In this document: in pieces, positions 31,055 to 40,437 of the stretch
Layout of the letters: the number at the start of each line of letters is the position of its first letter
Position numbering within the stretch: the first letter of the stretch is position 1
NCBI RefSeq assembly: GCF_020523985.1
Contig: NZ_JAIVKM010000001.1
Coordinates: 806,001 to 870,000 of the forward strand
Source of the DNA: Mangrovibacter yixingensis
Lineage (GTDB): Bacteria; Pseudomonadota; Gammaproteobacteria; Enterobacterales; Enterobacteriaceae
DNA: 64,000 nucleotides
Direction of reading: 5' to 3'
The notes under the pieces: model-generated
Told to the model about the DNA's origin: nothing
The model's input: only the letters and a program-made list of their open reading frames with translations
Database searches by the model: none
Program-made: the position numbers and the translations under genes

Positions 31055-32884
31055 GTGCAAAGTAAGACGAAGCAAATCTTCCGTTGGTCAGTATTAAGTG
31101 CATCTTTTTTTGTGGGGCTGACAACGAGCGCACAGTTATGGGCTGATGAACCGGCCGTCATCCCCGATGATGCCAATGCGGTTGAAGTACCTCAGGTTGT
31201 AAGTGGTGATGACACTTCCAACACGGATACGCAGTCAGTGGCTGTGACTCCTGAATCAGTTGCTCAGGCTAAATTAGCGCTGCAGCAATTTGCAGGTGAC
31301 TTCACTCCTGTTTACTTTGGTGAGCTGGCTCGGTTATATGCTTTACACCAAATGCAGCCTGTTTGGGATAATCGTGATGCGGTAAAAGCCTTTCAGCAAC
31401 AACTGGCTGAAGTAGCGATGACGGGTATCCAGCCACAGTTTACGCAGTGGGTTGAACGGCTGACTGACCCTTCCGTAACAGGGATGGCAAGAGACATTGT
31501 ATTATCCGATGCGATGTTTGGGTACCTGCAATATGTCGCAGGTGTGCCCAAAAACGGTAATGTATGGCTATATAGCTCAAAACCTTACAAATTAGCACCA
31601 CCACCAGCCGCAGCTGTTGGTAAGTGGCAGGATGCTTTGCGTAATGGTTCTACCACCGTGTTTATCGATTCTCTTGCTCCACAGCACCCTCAATATGCTG
31701 TGATGCACAAGTCGTTGCTGAAACTGTTGTCTTCTTCGGCTACTGACTGGCCTCAATTGATGGCTAAAAAAACACTACGCCCGGGTGACCGTAGCCCGGA
31801 TGTTTTAGTTCTGCGCCAGATCCTCAGTGATGTTGACAGTCTGTACAGCGCAGCTGGAATTGTTGCCCCGTTATCACCGTCAGCATCCCCCGCTACTGCT
31901 GTTAATGCAGCCGTAAGCCCTTCTGCGGTATCATCAGCAGGCGATAACAGCGAATCCATCGCTACGCCCGGCAGTGATATCTACGATAAAGCGCTGGTTG
32001 CACAAGTCGAACGTTTTCAAAAATGGCAGGGCCTTGCTGATGACGGTGTTGTTGGTCCGGCAACACGTAACTGGCTGAATGTTTCGCCAGCTCAGCGTGC
32101 GGCATTATTGGCGCTGAATATCCAGAGGTTGCGCCTGTTGCCTGGCAAAATGGAAACCGCCATTATGGTGAATATTCCTAACTTTTCGCTGACTTATTAT
32201 TCAGGCGGTAATGAAGTGTTGGCGTCTCGAGTTATCGTAGGGCGACCGGACAGGAAAACACCGTTAATGAGTAGCGCGCTGAATAACGTGGTACTTAACC
32301 CACCATGGAATGTGCCGGGTACCCTGGCGCGCAAAGATATTCTGCCAAAAGTTTGGAATGACCCCGGTTATCTTGACCGCCATGGTTACACTGTCCTGAG
32401 TGGCTGGAGCAGTGATGCTGCAGTGATTGACCCGTTCATGGTTGACTGGGCAACAATTACGCCATCTAACCTGCCATTCCGTTTTCAGCAGAAGCCCGGC
32501 GCGCATAATTCCCTTGGTCGGTATAAATTTAATATGCCGAGCACCGATGCTATTTATTTACATGACACTCCAAATCACAATCTGTTCAACCGCGATGTGC
32601 GCGCATTGAGCTCTGGTTGTGTTCGTGTGAATAAAGCTTCTGAGTTGGCAAATATGTTACTGCAAGATGCAGGTTGGAATGATGCACGTATTTCCCAAAC
32701 GTTAAAAGTAGGGGATACCCGGTATGTGCCTGTAAGGCATAAAATCCCGGTACGCTTGTATTATCTTACTGCATTTGTCGGCGCTGATGGGCATACACAA
32801 TATCGAACAGATATTTACAATTATGACAACACTGCTGCTCTGGGGGCGAAAATATTGCCAAAAGCTGAACAGTTGATCCGCTAA
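31055..32884 (+). CDS. ldtD: L,D-transpeptidase LdtD (YcbB)
   Basis: Forms 3-3 crosslinks between diaminopimelate residues of peptidoglycan and, in E. coli, allows beta-lactam bypass and rescues defects in lipopolysaccharide export. It has 609 residues against 615. The signal peptide ends about A30 (SAQLWA-DEP). A peptidoglycan-binding domain lies at about 309-348, preceded by an Ala/Ser/Pro-rich linker that is less conserved. The YkuD catalytic domain has HDTPNH and SSGCVRVN with the nucleophile C522. The start is a GTG behind AAAGGGGGCAGG; a nearby alternative start cannot be excluded. It is followed by mepK. Confidence 0.95.
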   Translation: MQSKTKQIFRWSVLSASFFVGLTTSAQLWADEPAVIPDDANAVEVPQVVSGDDTSNTDTQSVAVTPESVAQAKLALQQFAGDFTPVYFGELARLYALHQMQPVWDNRDAVKAFQQQLAEVAMTGIQPQFTQWVERLTDPSVTGMARDIVLSDAMFGYLQYVAGVPKNGNVWLYSSKPYKLAPPPAAAVGKWQDALRNGSTTVFIDSLAPQHPQYAVMHKSLLKLLSSSATDWPQLMAKKTLRPGDRSPDVLVLRQILSDVDSLYSAAGIVAPLSPSASPATAVNAAVSPSAVSSAGDNSESIATPGSDIYDKALVAQVERFQKWQGLADDGVVGPATRNWLNVSPAQRAALLALNIQRLRLLPGKMETAIMVNIPNFSLTYYSGGNEVLASRVIVGRPDRKTPLMSSALNNVVLNPPWNVPGTLARKDILPKVWNDPGYLDRHGYTVLSGWSSDAAVIDPFMVDWATITPSNLPFRFQQKPGAHNSLGRYKFNMPSTDAIYLHDTPNHNLFNRDVRALSSGCVRVNKASELANMLLQDAGWNDARISQTLKVGDTRYVPVRHKIPVRLYYLTAFVGADGHTQYRTDIYNYDNTAALGAKILPKAEQLIR

Positions 32885-32927
32885 TTACCAGGCAAATAAG
32901 CAGTTTCTGGTTGTAAGAAATGTAATG

Positions 32928-32956
32928 AAGCGTAAAAATGGCCTGTTTTTACGCTT
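32928..32956. terminator. Terminator between ldtD and mepK
   Basis: AAGCGTAAAAA (32928-32938) pairs with TTTTTACGCTT (32946-32956), an 11-bp perfect stem with a 7-nt loop. The A/T-rich lower stem stands in for a separate U-run. Confidence 0.65.
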
Positions 32957-33062
32957 ATTCCCCCGTTTACCCCACCTTGACTGTTCCCTGTATGCCAGGT
33001 AAGGTGCCTGAGTGCGCCTGAAATGGCTTTTTCTTACTTTTTTTACTTCAGAATACGACCAG

Positions 33063-33611
33063 ATGAATAAATTAGATTATAACCGCCGCCGGTTACTGAC
33101 GTTGGGCGGGATAGCACTGGGCGCGGCCGTATTACCAGGCCAGGCATTTGCAACCTTATCTACTCCTCGCCCCCGTATCCTGATGTTGAATAATTTAAAT
33201 ACCGGAGAATCCATTAAAGCAGAGTTTTTCGATGGTTCCCGTTATATCAAAGATGAACTTTCTCGCCTGAACCATTTCTTCCGTGATTACCGTGCTAACC
33301 GCGTTCGCGATATTGACCCCAAACTTTTCGACCAGCTATATCGTTTACAAGGCTTAGTGGGTACCCGAAAACCTGTGCAGCTCATTTCTGGTTATCGTAG
33401 CCTCGATACCAATAATGAACTAAGGGCGCACAGCAAAGGTGTGGCAAAGCAGAGCTATCACACTAAAGGGCAGGCAATGGATTTCCACATCGAAGGCGTT
33501 TCCCTGAGTAATGTGCGCAAAGCAGCCTTGTCGATGCGGGCAGGTGGTGTAGGATATTATCCTCGTAGCAACTTTGTTCATATTGATACAGGGCCGGTAA
33601 GGCACTGGTAA
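33063..33611 (+). CDS. mepK: Murein DD-endopeptidase MepK (YcbK)
   Basis: A periplasmic zinc endopeptidase (M15/DUF882) that in E. coli cleaves 3-3 and 4-3 peptidoglycan crosslinks to allow growth. The 182 residues equal E. coli. The N-terminus holds a Tat-type signal ([16 protein letters not shown], cleavage near AFA). The zinc ligands sit in [13 protein letters not shown] and SNFVHIDTG. The start at 33063 matches E. coli; the open frame upstream is not conserved. Next to ldtD, it puts a maker and a cutter of 3-3 crosslinks side by side. Confidence 0.96.
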   Translation: MNKLDYNRRRLLTLGGIALGAAVLPGQAFATLSTPRPRILMLNNLNTGESIKAEFFDGSRYIKDELSRLNHFFRDYRANRVRDIDPKLFDQLYRLQGLVGTRKPVQLISGYRSLDTNNELRAHSKGVAKQSYHTKGQAMDFHIEGVSLSNVRKAALSMRAGGVGYYPRSNFVHIDTGPVRHW

Positions 33612-33640
33612 AAGTCCGGCACAGCCGGATGTGGAGAATT

Positions 33641-34288
33641 ATGAATTATCACATTATTCCGGTGACCGCATTTGCGCAGAACTGTTCGTTAATTTGGTGT
33701 GAAGAAACCCAGCAAGCCGCTCTGGTTGATCCTGGCGGTGATGCGTCAGTCATTATTGATAATGTCACTCGTCAAGGCGTAAGCATAACGAAAATTTTGC
33801 TTACCCACGGTCACCTTGACCACGTTGGTGCCGCCGCAGAATTGTCAGCTCATTACAATGTTCCGGTCATTGGGCCGCAAAAGGAAGATGCATTCTGGCT
33901 GGAGGGGTTACCTGCGCAAAGCCGCATGTTTGGCCTTGAGGATTGCCAACCGTTAACGCCAGACCAGTGGCTTGAAGAAGGCGATATCGTCAGTGTAGGG
34001 AACGTGAACCTGGCTGTATTGCATTGCCCTGGGCACACACCTGGGCATATCGTATTTTATGATAAACAAAGTGAGTTGCTGATTTCCGGCGATGTGCTGT
34101 TTAAAGGTGGTGTAGGGCGTAGCGATTTCCCGCGAGGAGATCACAGCCAGCTGATTGCCGCAATCAAAAATAAACTATTACCCCTGGGCGACGATATCAC
34201 TTTTATTCCCGGCCATGGTCCTCTTTCTACACTGGGCTATGAACGCCTTCACAACCCATTCCTGCAGGATGAACAGCCTGTCTGGTAG
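33641..34288 (+). CDS. gloC: Type II hydroxyacylglutathione hydrolase GloC (YcbL)
   Basis: A cytoplasmic metallo-beta-lactamase-fold hydrolase that releases D-lactate from S-lactoylglutathione in methylglyoxal detoxification. The 215 residues equal E. coli YcbL. The metal motif T-H56-G-H58-L-D60-H61 is visible, with later ligands in HCPGHTPGH and [14 protein letters not shown] and a final PGHGP. The ATG at 33641 follows GTGGAG and is 29 bp behind mepK, so the two are probably cotranscribed. Confidence 0.96.
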   Translation: MNYHIIPVTAFAQNCSLIWCEETQQAALVDPGGDASVIIDNVTRQGVSITKILLTHGHLDHVGAAAELSAHYNVPVIGPQKEDAFWLEGLPAQSRMFGLEDCQPLTPDQWLEEGDIVSVGNVNLAVLHCPGHTPGHIVFYDKQSELLISGDVLFKGGVGRSDFPRGDHSQLIAAIKNKLLPLGDDITFIPGHGPLSTLGYERLHNPFLQDEQPVW

Positions 34289-34302
34289 TTATCTGCAGAT
34301 AT

Positions 34303-34334
34303 AAAAATACCCGCTCAGATTGGCGGGTATTTTT
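34303..34334. terminator. Bidirectional terminator between gloC and aspC
   Basis: AAAAATACCCGC (34303-34314) pairs with GCGGGTATTTTT (34323-34334), a 12-bp perfect stem with an 8-nt loop and U-runs on both strands. It serves the convergent gloC and aspC. Confidence 0.9.
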
Positions 34335-34376
34335 GTTTCAGCACTATGATTGCTACAGGTGCGTTTTGTTCAGAAA

Positions 34377-35567
34377 TTAAAGCACAGCCACAATAGCTTC
34401 ACACAGCGGAGCCATATTATCAGGCGTCATCCCTGCAACGTTAATACGCCCTGAAGCCACGGCATAAATTCCGAACTCCTCACGCAGTCTCAGTACCTGC
34501 TCTTTACTCAGACCACTGAAAGAGAACATACCGTTTTGCTTGATAATAAAACTGAAGTCTTCTGTTGCGCCTTTTTCCTGTAGGGTATTAACAAACAGGT
34601 GGCGCATACGCTGAATACGCTCGCGCATCTCGGTCAGCTCTTGTTCCCACAGTGTACGCAATGCTTCATTGCTCAGGATAGTGGCAACAACCGATGCACC
34701 ATGTGCGGGCGGGTTGGAATAGTTGGCACGAATACAAATTTTCATCTGGCTGAAAGCCCGGTCAGCGTTCTCGCTGTCAGCTGCAACCAGTGTACAGGCA
34801 CCAACACGCTCATTGTACAGGCCGAAGTTCTTGGAGTATGAACTGGCAACAAGCAATTCTTTGTGCAGAGCCGCGAACAGACGCAGTCCCTGAGCATCTT
34901 CTTCCAGGCCACGAGCAAAACCCTGGTAAGCGAAGTCAAACAGAGGCAGCCAACCTTTTTCAACAGACAGTTTTGCCAGAGCCGCCCACTGCTCTTCGGT
35001 CGGGTCAATCCCTGTTGGGTTATGGCAGCAACCATGGAACAGTACCACATCGCCAGCCTGTGCTTGCTGTAAGCTGGCGACCATGCCATCAAAATCCAGA
35101 CAATGGTTAGCCGCATCGTAATACTGGTACTCACACACTTCCAGGCCAGCAGCGCTAAAGACACTCTTATGGTTAGGCCAGCTTGGGTTGCTTACCCAAA
35201 TACGTGGCGCAGAGGTGTTTTTAGCAATAAAGTCAGCAGCAACGCGCAGTGCACCTGTTCCACCTGGCGTTTGGGCTGTACGGGCACGTTTATCGGTAAC
35301 GATGGCATTTCCCTGGCCAAACAATAATTCCTGAGTACAGCGGCCAAATTCCGGAATACCGTCAATGCCGAGGTAGTTCTTGGTGCTTTCATTTTCCAGC
35401 AAATAATGTTCTGCTTTCTTAACACTGGTCAGAACAGGGGTTTTACCGGTTTCATCTTTATAAACACCAATACCAAGGTTAATTTTCCCTGGGCGTTCAT
35501 CAGCACGAAACAAATCGGCCAAACCCAGAATAGGATCAGCAGGCGCGGCAGTTATGTTCTCAAACAT
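34377..35567 (-). CDS. aspC: Aspartate aminotransferase
   Basis: A PLP-dependent class I aminotransferase linking oxaloacetate/aspartate and 2-oxoglutarate/glutamate, with side activity on aromatic amino acids. It has 396 residues, as in E. coli. The Schiff-base lysine is in [14 protein letters not shown] (K246), and [12 protein letters not shown] and [12 protein letters not shown] form the cofactor and substrate pocket. It lies downstream of ompF on the same strand but is separated from it by the ompF terminator. Confidence 0.98.
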   Translation of the reverse strand: MFENITAAPADPILGLADLFRADERPGKINLGIGVYKDETGKTPVLTSVKKAEHYLLENESTKNYLGIDGIPEFGRCTQELLFGQGNAIVTDKRARTAQTPGGTGALRVAADFIAKNTSAPRIWVSNPSWPNHKSVFSAAGLEVCEYQYYDAANHCLDFDGMVASLQQAQAGDVVLFHGCCHNPTGIDPTEEQWAALAKLSVEKGWLPLFDFAYQGFARGLEEDAQGLRLFAALHKELLVASSYSKNFGLYNERVGACTLVAADSENADRAFSQMKICIRANYSNPPAHGASVVATILSNEALRTLWEQELTEMRERIQRMRHLFVNTLQEKGATEDFSFIIKQNGMFSFSGLSKEQVLRLREEFGIYAVASGRINVAGMTPDNMAPLCEAIVAVL

Positions 35568-35700
35568 GACATTTTTCCATTGTGGTAACAGAAGGGAACT
35601 TCGCTATCAGGTTAACGGGAGTTAAGGCAATTGCCAACCGTTTGCCTTAAAAAGAGTGACCAGTGGCTAAAGTCAGGCTGTTGTGCTGGCTGGAATAAAA

Positions 35701-35724
35701 AAAACAGGGCCAAAGCCCTGTTTT
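35701..35724 (-). terminator. Intrinsic terminator of the ompF-type porin gene
   Basis: AAAACAGGGC (35701-35710) pairs with GCCCTGTTTT (35715-35724), loop CAAA; on the minus strand a run of eight T follows. Confidence 0.9.
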
Positions 35725-35753
35725 TATATCCATAACAACAATGTTGTTCGGAA

Positions 35754-36845
35754 TTAGAACTGGTAGGTTACGCCCACAGCAGCCATGTCGTCGTTACCGT
35801 TGATGCCGCCAACTTCTTTGGCATAAGCGGAGTTTTTGTCGATCAGGTTGATGTAGTAGTCAGCGTAAACGTTGAAGTTCTTGTTGAAGTAGTAGGTTGC
35901 GCCAACCTGGATGAATTCAGCCAGATCTGCATCGCCACCGTTGAAGTCGCCAGATGCTGCCAGGTCTTTCCCTTTGGTTTTAACATAAGAGATTGCCGGA
36001 CGCAGGCCGAAGTCGAACTGGTACTGAGCAGTAACTTCAAAGTTCTGAGCTTTGTTTACGAAGTCTTTGTTGGCATCCAACAGCGTGTTGTGGCTTTCAC
36101 CATAAGTTGCTGCCAGGTAGATGTTGTTGGCATCATATTTAGCACCAACACCCCAAGTTTCAGCCTTGTTGCCTTCGCCGTCAGCTTTCTGGTCAAGAGT
36201 ACGGTTAGCGTTGGTGTAAGTAGAGATCAGACCAACACCGTTACCGAAGTCGTAACCCAGAGAGTAGCCAACGCCGTCGCCATTCTGCTGGTAAGTATTA
36301 TCAAACTCATTTTTACCCTGGTACTGAACACCAAAGTTCAGGCCATCAACCAGACCGAAGAAGTTGCTGTTACGGTAGGTCAGCAGGCCAGAAGCACGGC
36401 TGGTCATGAAGCTATCGGTATAGTTACCGAACATAGTCATACCAGAGAAGCTCGGCGCCATATCGGTGTAAGCACCAACATCATAAGCGATACCGTAGTT
36501 ACGGCCGTAGTCCAGTGAACCGTAATCGCCAGCTTTCAGACCAGCAAAGGCCAGACGAGTTTTGTTAGTCTGGCTGCCTTCCGGTGCGTTAGCGTAAGCA
36601 CGGTATTCCCACTGGCCGTAACCGGTCAGCACGTCATTAATCTGAGTTTCGCCTTTGAAACCGATCTGAGCGTAGGAAGCATCAGAGCTGTCGCTGTCGC
36701 CATTAGTTACGAAGTCGTGTTCGCCAACAACTTTACCGTACAGATCCAGTTTATTGCCGTCTTTGTTGTAGATTTCAGCTGCGTTTGCAGCACCTGCTAC
36801 GAGCAGAGCCGGGATTACCACTGCCAGAATATTGCGCTTCATCAT
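35754..36845 (-). CDS. ompF: OmpF-type outer-membrane porin with altered constriction loop
   Basis: A trimeric general porin. The 363 residues comprise a 22-residue signal peptide (cleavage ANA-AEIYNK), a 16-stranded barrel and the terminal VTYQF needed for BAM recognition. Position between aspC and asnS, and a promoter and leader that match E. coli ompF, support orthology. Loop 3 is unusual: E. coli has D113-M-L-P-E117-F-G-G-D121, here D-M-A-P-S-F-S-G-M, so E117 and D121 are replaced by uncharged residues. The sequence GAGGGTAATAAATAATG at the start equals the MicF target in E. coli. Other external loops also diverge strongly, as is common in porins. Confidence 0.93.
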   Translation of the reverse strand: MMKRNILAVVIPALLVAGAANAAEIYNKDGNKLDLYGKVVGEHDFVTNGDSDSSDASYAQIGFKGETQINDVLTGYGQWEYRAYANAPEGSQTNKTRLAFAGLKAGDYGSLDYGRNYGIAYDVGAYTDMAPSFSGMTMFGNYTDSFMTSRASGLLTYRNSNFFGLVDGLNFGVQYQGKNEFDNTYQQNGDGVGYSLGYDFGNGVGLISTYTNANRTLDQKADGEGNKAETWGVGAKYDANNIYLAATYGESHNTLLDANKDFVNKAQNFEVTAQYQFDFGLRPAISYVKTKGKDLAASGDFNGGDADLAEFIQVGATYYFNKNFNVYADYYINLIDKNSAYAKEVGGINGNDDMAAVGVTYQF

Positions 36846-36953
36846 TATTTATTACCCTCATTGGTTTTTTTGTAACACCTGTCACCTCCGTCAATAAACT
36901 CTGTAAAAAATTTACGGAACTTATGCCATTAGTGTGGTGTCTTTCTGTGTCTG
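36846..36953 (-). promoter_or_regulatory. ompF 5' leader with MicF-type target site
   Basis: About 108 nt between the inferred transcription start and the ATG. The last bases, TGAGGGTAATAAATAATG, and the stretch with GGTGTTACAAAAAAACC agree with the E. coli ompF leader to which the small RNA MicF binds. MicF itself is not in this window. Confidence 0.65.
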
Positions 36954-36959
36954 AGAGGC

Positions 36960-36988
36960 ATCTTTCCATCCATGTAACCGTTTCGCCA
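36960..36988 (-). promoter_or_regulatory. ompF promoter
   Basis: On the minus strand, -35 TGGCGA (36983-36988) and -10 AAAGAT (36960-36965) are 17 bp apart. This equals the weak, OmpR-dependent E. coli ompF promoter (TAGCGA/AAAGAT) except for one base. Confidence 0.8.
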
Positions 36989-36990
36989 GC

Positions 36991-37050
36991 CTGAAAGTGC
37001 TACAAATGTCGCAATACCGTTTCAGGAAGAAAAAATGTGTAACAATTTAT
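36991..37050 (-). promoter_or_regulatory. OmpR-binding region of ompF
   Basis: Directly upstream of the -35 on the minus strand lie TTTGTAGCACTTTCAG (36991-37006) and, further up, GTTACACATTTTTTCTTCC (to 37043). These match the OmpR sites F3 to F1 of E. coli ompF in sequence and order. Confidence 0.75.
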
Positions 37051-37063
37051 GTATTTTGAGGAA

Positions 37064-37091
37064 CTTTGTGAAGTGCTTCAAATTTCGCAAT
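37064..37091 (-). repeat. Second copy of the ompF OmpR-region sequence
   Basis: On the plus strand, GAAGTGCTTCAAATTTCGCAAT (37070-37091) repeats GAAAGTGCTACAAATGTCGCAAT (36993-37015) with 20 of 22 bases identical and one 1-nt gap. The copy lies about 76 bp further upstream and includes the TTTGWAGCACTT core of the proximal OmpR site. Confidence 0.6.
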
Positions 37092-37325
37092 CCTCTGGCT
37101 AATGAGAACGCAATAACCAACTTATATATATGAATTGCTTATGCATTATTCCCGATGAGCATTTTTGTGGGTAAAAAACAAACAATCGTGAGGGGATTTG
37201 CAGTAGGGATACAGGGGGGATTTACATTGCACAATATTTGTGCGCAATGAAACAAGTTGGTTAACGGTTACATTCCCGCACAGGTATTCAGGGTCAATTC
37301 TGGGTGTTTTATTAACAATAAGTGC
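37092..37325. other. Upstream region between ompF control sites and asnS terminator
   Basis: No gene is seen in this AT-rich stretch. In E. coli a distant OmpR site (F4) and IHF sites lie in this area; I cannot point to exact equivalents. Confidence 0.35.
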
Positions 37326-37353
37326 AAAAAAAGACCGCAACTTGTGCGGCCTT
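37326..37353 (-). terminator. Intrinsic terminator of asnS
   Basis: AAGACCGCA (37331-37339) pairs with TGCGGCCTT (37345-37353) with one A-C mismatch; seven T follow on the minus strand (37326-37332). Confidence 0.8.
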
Positions 37354-37389
37354 TGTAGAAATATAACGAAAATTTTTCTCAATAACGCA

Positions 37390-38790
37390 TCAGAAACTGG
37401 CGTTACGTGGTGTACGTGGGAACGGAATTACATCACGCACGTTCTGAACACCTGTTACATAGGCAATCAGGCGTTCGAAACCCAAACCGAAGCCAGAGTG
37501 TGGTACGGTGCCGTAACGGCGCAGGTCGCGGTACCACCAGTAATCTTCTTTGTTGAGGTTCATTTCAGCCATACGGGCGTCAAGTACATCCAGACGCTCT
37601 TCACGCTGTGAACCACCAATGATTTCACCAATGCCCGGTGCCAGTACATCCATAGCTGCCACGGTTTTGCCGTCTTCGTTCAGGCGCATATAGAATGCCT
37701 TGATGTCTTTCGGGTAGTTTTTCACGACAACCGGTGCTTTGAAATGCTGCTCGGCAAGGTAGCGTTCATGTTCAGACGCCAGGTCAACTCCCCAGTAAAC
37801 CGGGTTTTCAAAGGGGTGACCGCATTTTTCGAGAATAGCAACGGCATCGGTGTAATCAACTTGAGCAAAGTCAGCCGCAACAAAGCGTTTCAGACGTTCA
37901 ACCGCGTCACTATCTACACGTTGTGCGAAGAACTCCATATCATCCATACGCTCTTCAAGAACCGCATTGAAGACATACTTCAGCATCGCTTCAGCCAGCC
38001 CGGCTACATCATCAAGATTCGCAAAAGCCACTTCAGGTTCCAGCATCCAGAACTCGGCCAGATGGCGGCTGGTGTTGGAGTTTTCTGCACGGAAAGTCGG
38101 GCCGAAGGTATACACTTTCGATAACGCGCAGGCATAAGTTTCCGCATTAAGCTGCCCTGAAACGGTCAGGAAAGCTTCTTTGCCAAAAAAGTCCTGGTCA
38201 AAATCTACATGGCCTTTGTCATCGCGCGGCAGGTTTTCCATATCCAGGGTAGATACCCGAAACATTTCACCCGCACCTTCAGTATCTGATGCCGTAATCA
38301 GTGGGGTGGATACCCAGAAGAACCCTTGCTCATGGAAGAAACGGTGCAGTGCCTGGGCCAGACTATGGCGAACACGTGCAACTGCACCAATCAGGTTGGT
38401 ACGCGGGCGCAGATGGGCTACTTCACGCAGGTATTCAATAGAGTGACGCTTGGCGGCCATCGGATAGGTATCCGGGTCGTCAACCCAGCCGGTTACTTCC
38501 ACACTGGATGCCTGAAGTTCGACTGACTGGCCTTGACCAGCAGAAGCAACAACTTTCCCAGTGATAACAACAGAACAACCGGTGGTCAGGCGCAGTACTT
38601 CGTCATTGTAATTGGGCAGAGAATTATTAATGACGGCCTGTACCGGATCAAAGCAGGAGCCGTCATAAACGGCGAGGAAGGAAAAGCCAGCTTTTGAATC
38701 TCTTCGGGTACGTACCCAACCACGTACGGTGACTTCGCTGTCAACGCTTACGCGGCCCTGGAGTACGTCAGCTACAGGCACAACGCTCAT
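37390..38790 (-). CDS. asnS: Asparaginyl-tRNA synthetase
   Basis: A class IIb aminoacyl-tRNA synthetase charging tRNA-Asn. It has 466 residues, as in E. coli. An N-terminal OB-fold anticodon-binding domain ([18 protein letters not shown]) is followed by the class II core with motif 2 ([19 protein letters not shown]) and motif 3 ([10 protein letters not shown]). It lies between pncB and ompF on the same strand and has its own terminator. Confidence 0.99.
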   Translation of the reverse strand: MSVVPVADVLQGRVSVDSEVTVRGWVRTRRDSKAGFSFLAVYDGSCFDPVQAVINNSLPNYNDEVLRLTTGCSVVITGKVVASAGQGQSVELQASSVEVTGWVDDPDTYPMAAKRHSIEYLREVAHLRPRTNLIGAVARVRHSLAQALHRFFHEQGFFWVSTPLITASDTEGAGEMFRVSTLDMENLPRDDKGHVDFDQDFFGKEAFLTVSGQLNAETYACALSKVYTFGPTFRAENSNTSRHLAEFWMLEPEVAFANLDDVAGLAEAMLKYVFNAVLEERMDDMEFFAQRVDSDAVERLKRFVAADFAQVDYTDAVAILEKCGHPFENPVYWGVDLASEHERYLAEQHFKAPVVVKNYPKDIKAFYMRLNEDGKTVAAMDVLAPGIGEIIGGSQREERLDVLDARMAEMNLNKEDYWWYRDLRRYGTVPHSGFGLGFERLIAYVTGVQNVRDVIPFPRTPRNASF

Positions 38791-38922
38791 AGTGTTCTCT
38801 CTGGTTAGTTATCAATAACGGTTAAATTGCATCCCGCAAAGGGGGATATCTATGTTACCTGGCGGACGCCAGCAAACAAGCAGAATTAGAAGGTGTGAAG
38901 CAATAAAACTGCTCTGTTGAGT

Positions 38923-38946
38923 AAAAAGGCACCAAAAGGTGCCTTT
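38923..38946 (-). terminator. Intrinsic terminator of pncB
   Basis: AAAGGCACC (38925-38933) pairs with GGTGCCTTT (38938-38946), loop AAAA, with a T-run following on the minus strand. Confidence 0.85.
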
Positions 38947-38967
38947 CTGACTGAGGAAATCCACGGC

Positions 38968-40170
38968 TTAGCTGGCTTTTTTCACCTGCGGCAGATCAAA
39001 AGCTTCACGCAGGGCACTGACAAACGCTTTATCATGGCAAATAGTTTTCCCAGGGCTGTCAGATAATTTTGCTACTGGCTTGCCATTACACTCCACCAGT
39101 TTAATGACGATATTCAGCGGTTTTACGCCGGGAATATCGCAGGTCAGGCGAGTACCAATCCCAAAACCCAGTTTCACTCTCGCCATAAAGTGACGGTAAA
39201 GCTCGATAGCTTTAGTGAGATCAAGGTTGTCGGAAAAGATCAGGGTTTTCGTCAGTGGATCGATTCCCATGCTCTCGTAGTGGGCAATGGCTTTCTCTCC
39301 CCATTCCACCGGGTCACCCGAATCATGTCGCAAGCCTTGGTAACGTTCGGCAAACTCCGGCCCAAAATCACGCAAAAATGCATCCATGGTGATGCAATCA
39401 GTTAGCGCGATACCCAGTTGATCCGGGTACTCTTCCAGCCAGGCTTCCAGTGCTGCTTTTTGGCTACTTGCAAGGTTCGGGCTAATTTGTTGATGTGCCT
39501 GGAACCACTCGTGAGCCTGAGTCCCCATTGGTGTTAATGAGAGCCGGCGGGCAAGGTCGTAATTACTGGTGCCAATAAACCATGGCTCATGGCTCAACCG
39601 TTCAACAATACTTTGCTGAATAACGCGAGAAAAACGGCGGCGAGTACCAAAATCCATTAGCTTAAAGCCAGACATATCAAGTGGGGCTGTAAGTGTGTTG
39701 AATTCCGCCAGTTTATGTTCAAGGTGGTCAAGCGCAAGAGCCTGGGGGACATCCGGTGTACGGAAGCGGTGTACGACTTCACTGATGACAGCCAGTAACG
39801 GGACTTCCCACATGATAACTTCACGCCAGGGGCCGCGTAGTCGAATATCTAGCTTACCGTTATTGTTACTGATAAGAACTTGCCGTGCGTCGTAGCGGAA
39901 GGTTCGCAGCCAGTTCAGATAATCGTCTTTAAAGAAAGGCAAACTTGCCAGCCAGTGGTATTCATCATCGGTCAGCGCCAAGTCCTGCATTGCTTCGACT
40001 TGTTCGCGAATCGCATCGGCATAGATCCCAAGCAGATCATCGCCGCGGCATCGAAATTCCGCAGCAACATCGACATCATAATAATGATGAAAAACTGCCT
40101 GCTGCATATGAAGCTTATAGGCGTCAGTATCCAGCAGAGAGTGTAAAATTGGGGAAGCGAAATGTGTCAT
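38968..40170 (-). CDS. pncB: Nicotinate phosphoribosyltransferase
   Basis: Salvages nicotinate to nicotinate mononucleotide with PRPP and ATP in NAD recycling. The start at 40170 ([13 protein letters not shown]) gives 400 residues, as in E. coli; five more codons are open upstream but not conserved. Active-site landmarks are [16 protein letters not shown], the phosphorylated histidine in [14 protein letters not shown] and the GLRHDSGDP phosphate site. It is divergent from pepN. In E. coli NadR represses pncB through TGTTTA-N6-TAAACA; I do not see a clear copy in the 267-bp gap. Confidence 0.97.
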   Translation of the reverse strand: MTHFASPILHSLLDTDAYKLHMQQAVFHHYYDVDVAAEFRCRGDDLLGIYADAIREQVEAMQDLALTDDEYHWLASLPFFKDDYLNWLRTFRYDARQVLISNNNGKLDIRLRGPWREVIMWEVPLLAVISEVVHRFRTPDVPQALALDHLEHKLAEFNTLTAPLDMSGFKLMDFGTRRRFSRVIQQSIVERLSHEPWFIGTSNYDLARRLSLTPMGTQAHEWFQAHQQISPNLASSQKAALEAWLEEYPDQLGIALTDCITMDAFLRDFGPEFAERYQGLRHDSGDPVEWGEKAIAHYESMGIDPLTKTLIFSDNLDLTKAIELYRHFMARVKLGFGIGTRLTCDIPGVKPLNIVIKLVECNGKPVAKLSDSPGKTICHDKAFVSALREAFDLPQVKKAS

Positions 40171-40437
40171 GGTGCGTTTCAGCATCCTCTCACAGGAGCG
40201 TTTCCATTAATGGCCAACAGCAGCTAAAGATGCAGGAGTATACCTGGATTATCCGTTTATTAAAGCTGGATCACACCACAACTCGTAATTCTGGTCGAGC
40301 GCATTTTGTGCCTCATGTTATGAAAATGTATATTTTTACAGCTTAAATGCTGAAAAGCTGACGATTCTGCATGGAAACAACCCTGCAACAGGAATAGACT
40401 GAACCATCATAACCGCAGACTGCCTTAAAGGTGTTTT

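Noticed and set aside
37146-37382. 78-codon minus-strand frame between ompF and asnS
   Set aside because: It starts in the asnS terminator and runs through AT-rich control DNA; no ribosome site and no family resemblance.
40171-40437. NadR box in the pncB/pepN gap
   Set aside because: CCGTTTATTAAAG around 40252 recalls the half-sites, but the required 6-bp spacing between TGTTTA and TAAACA is not present.
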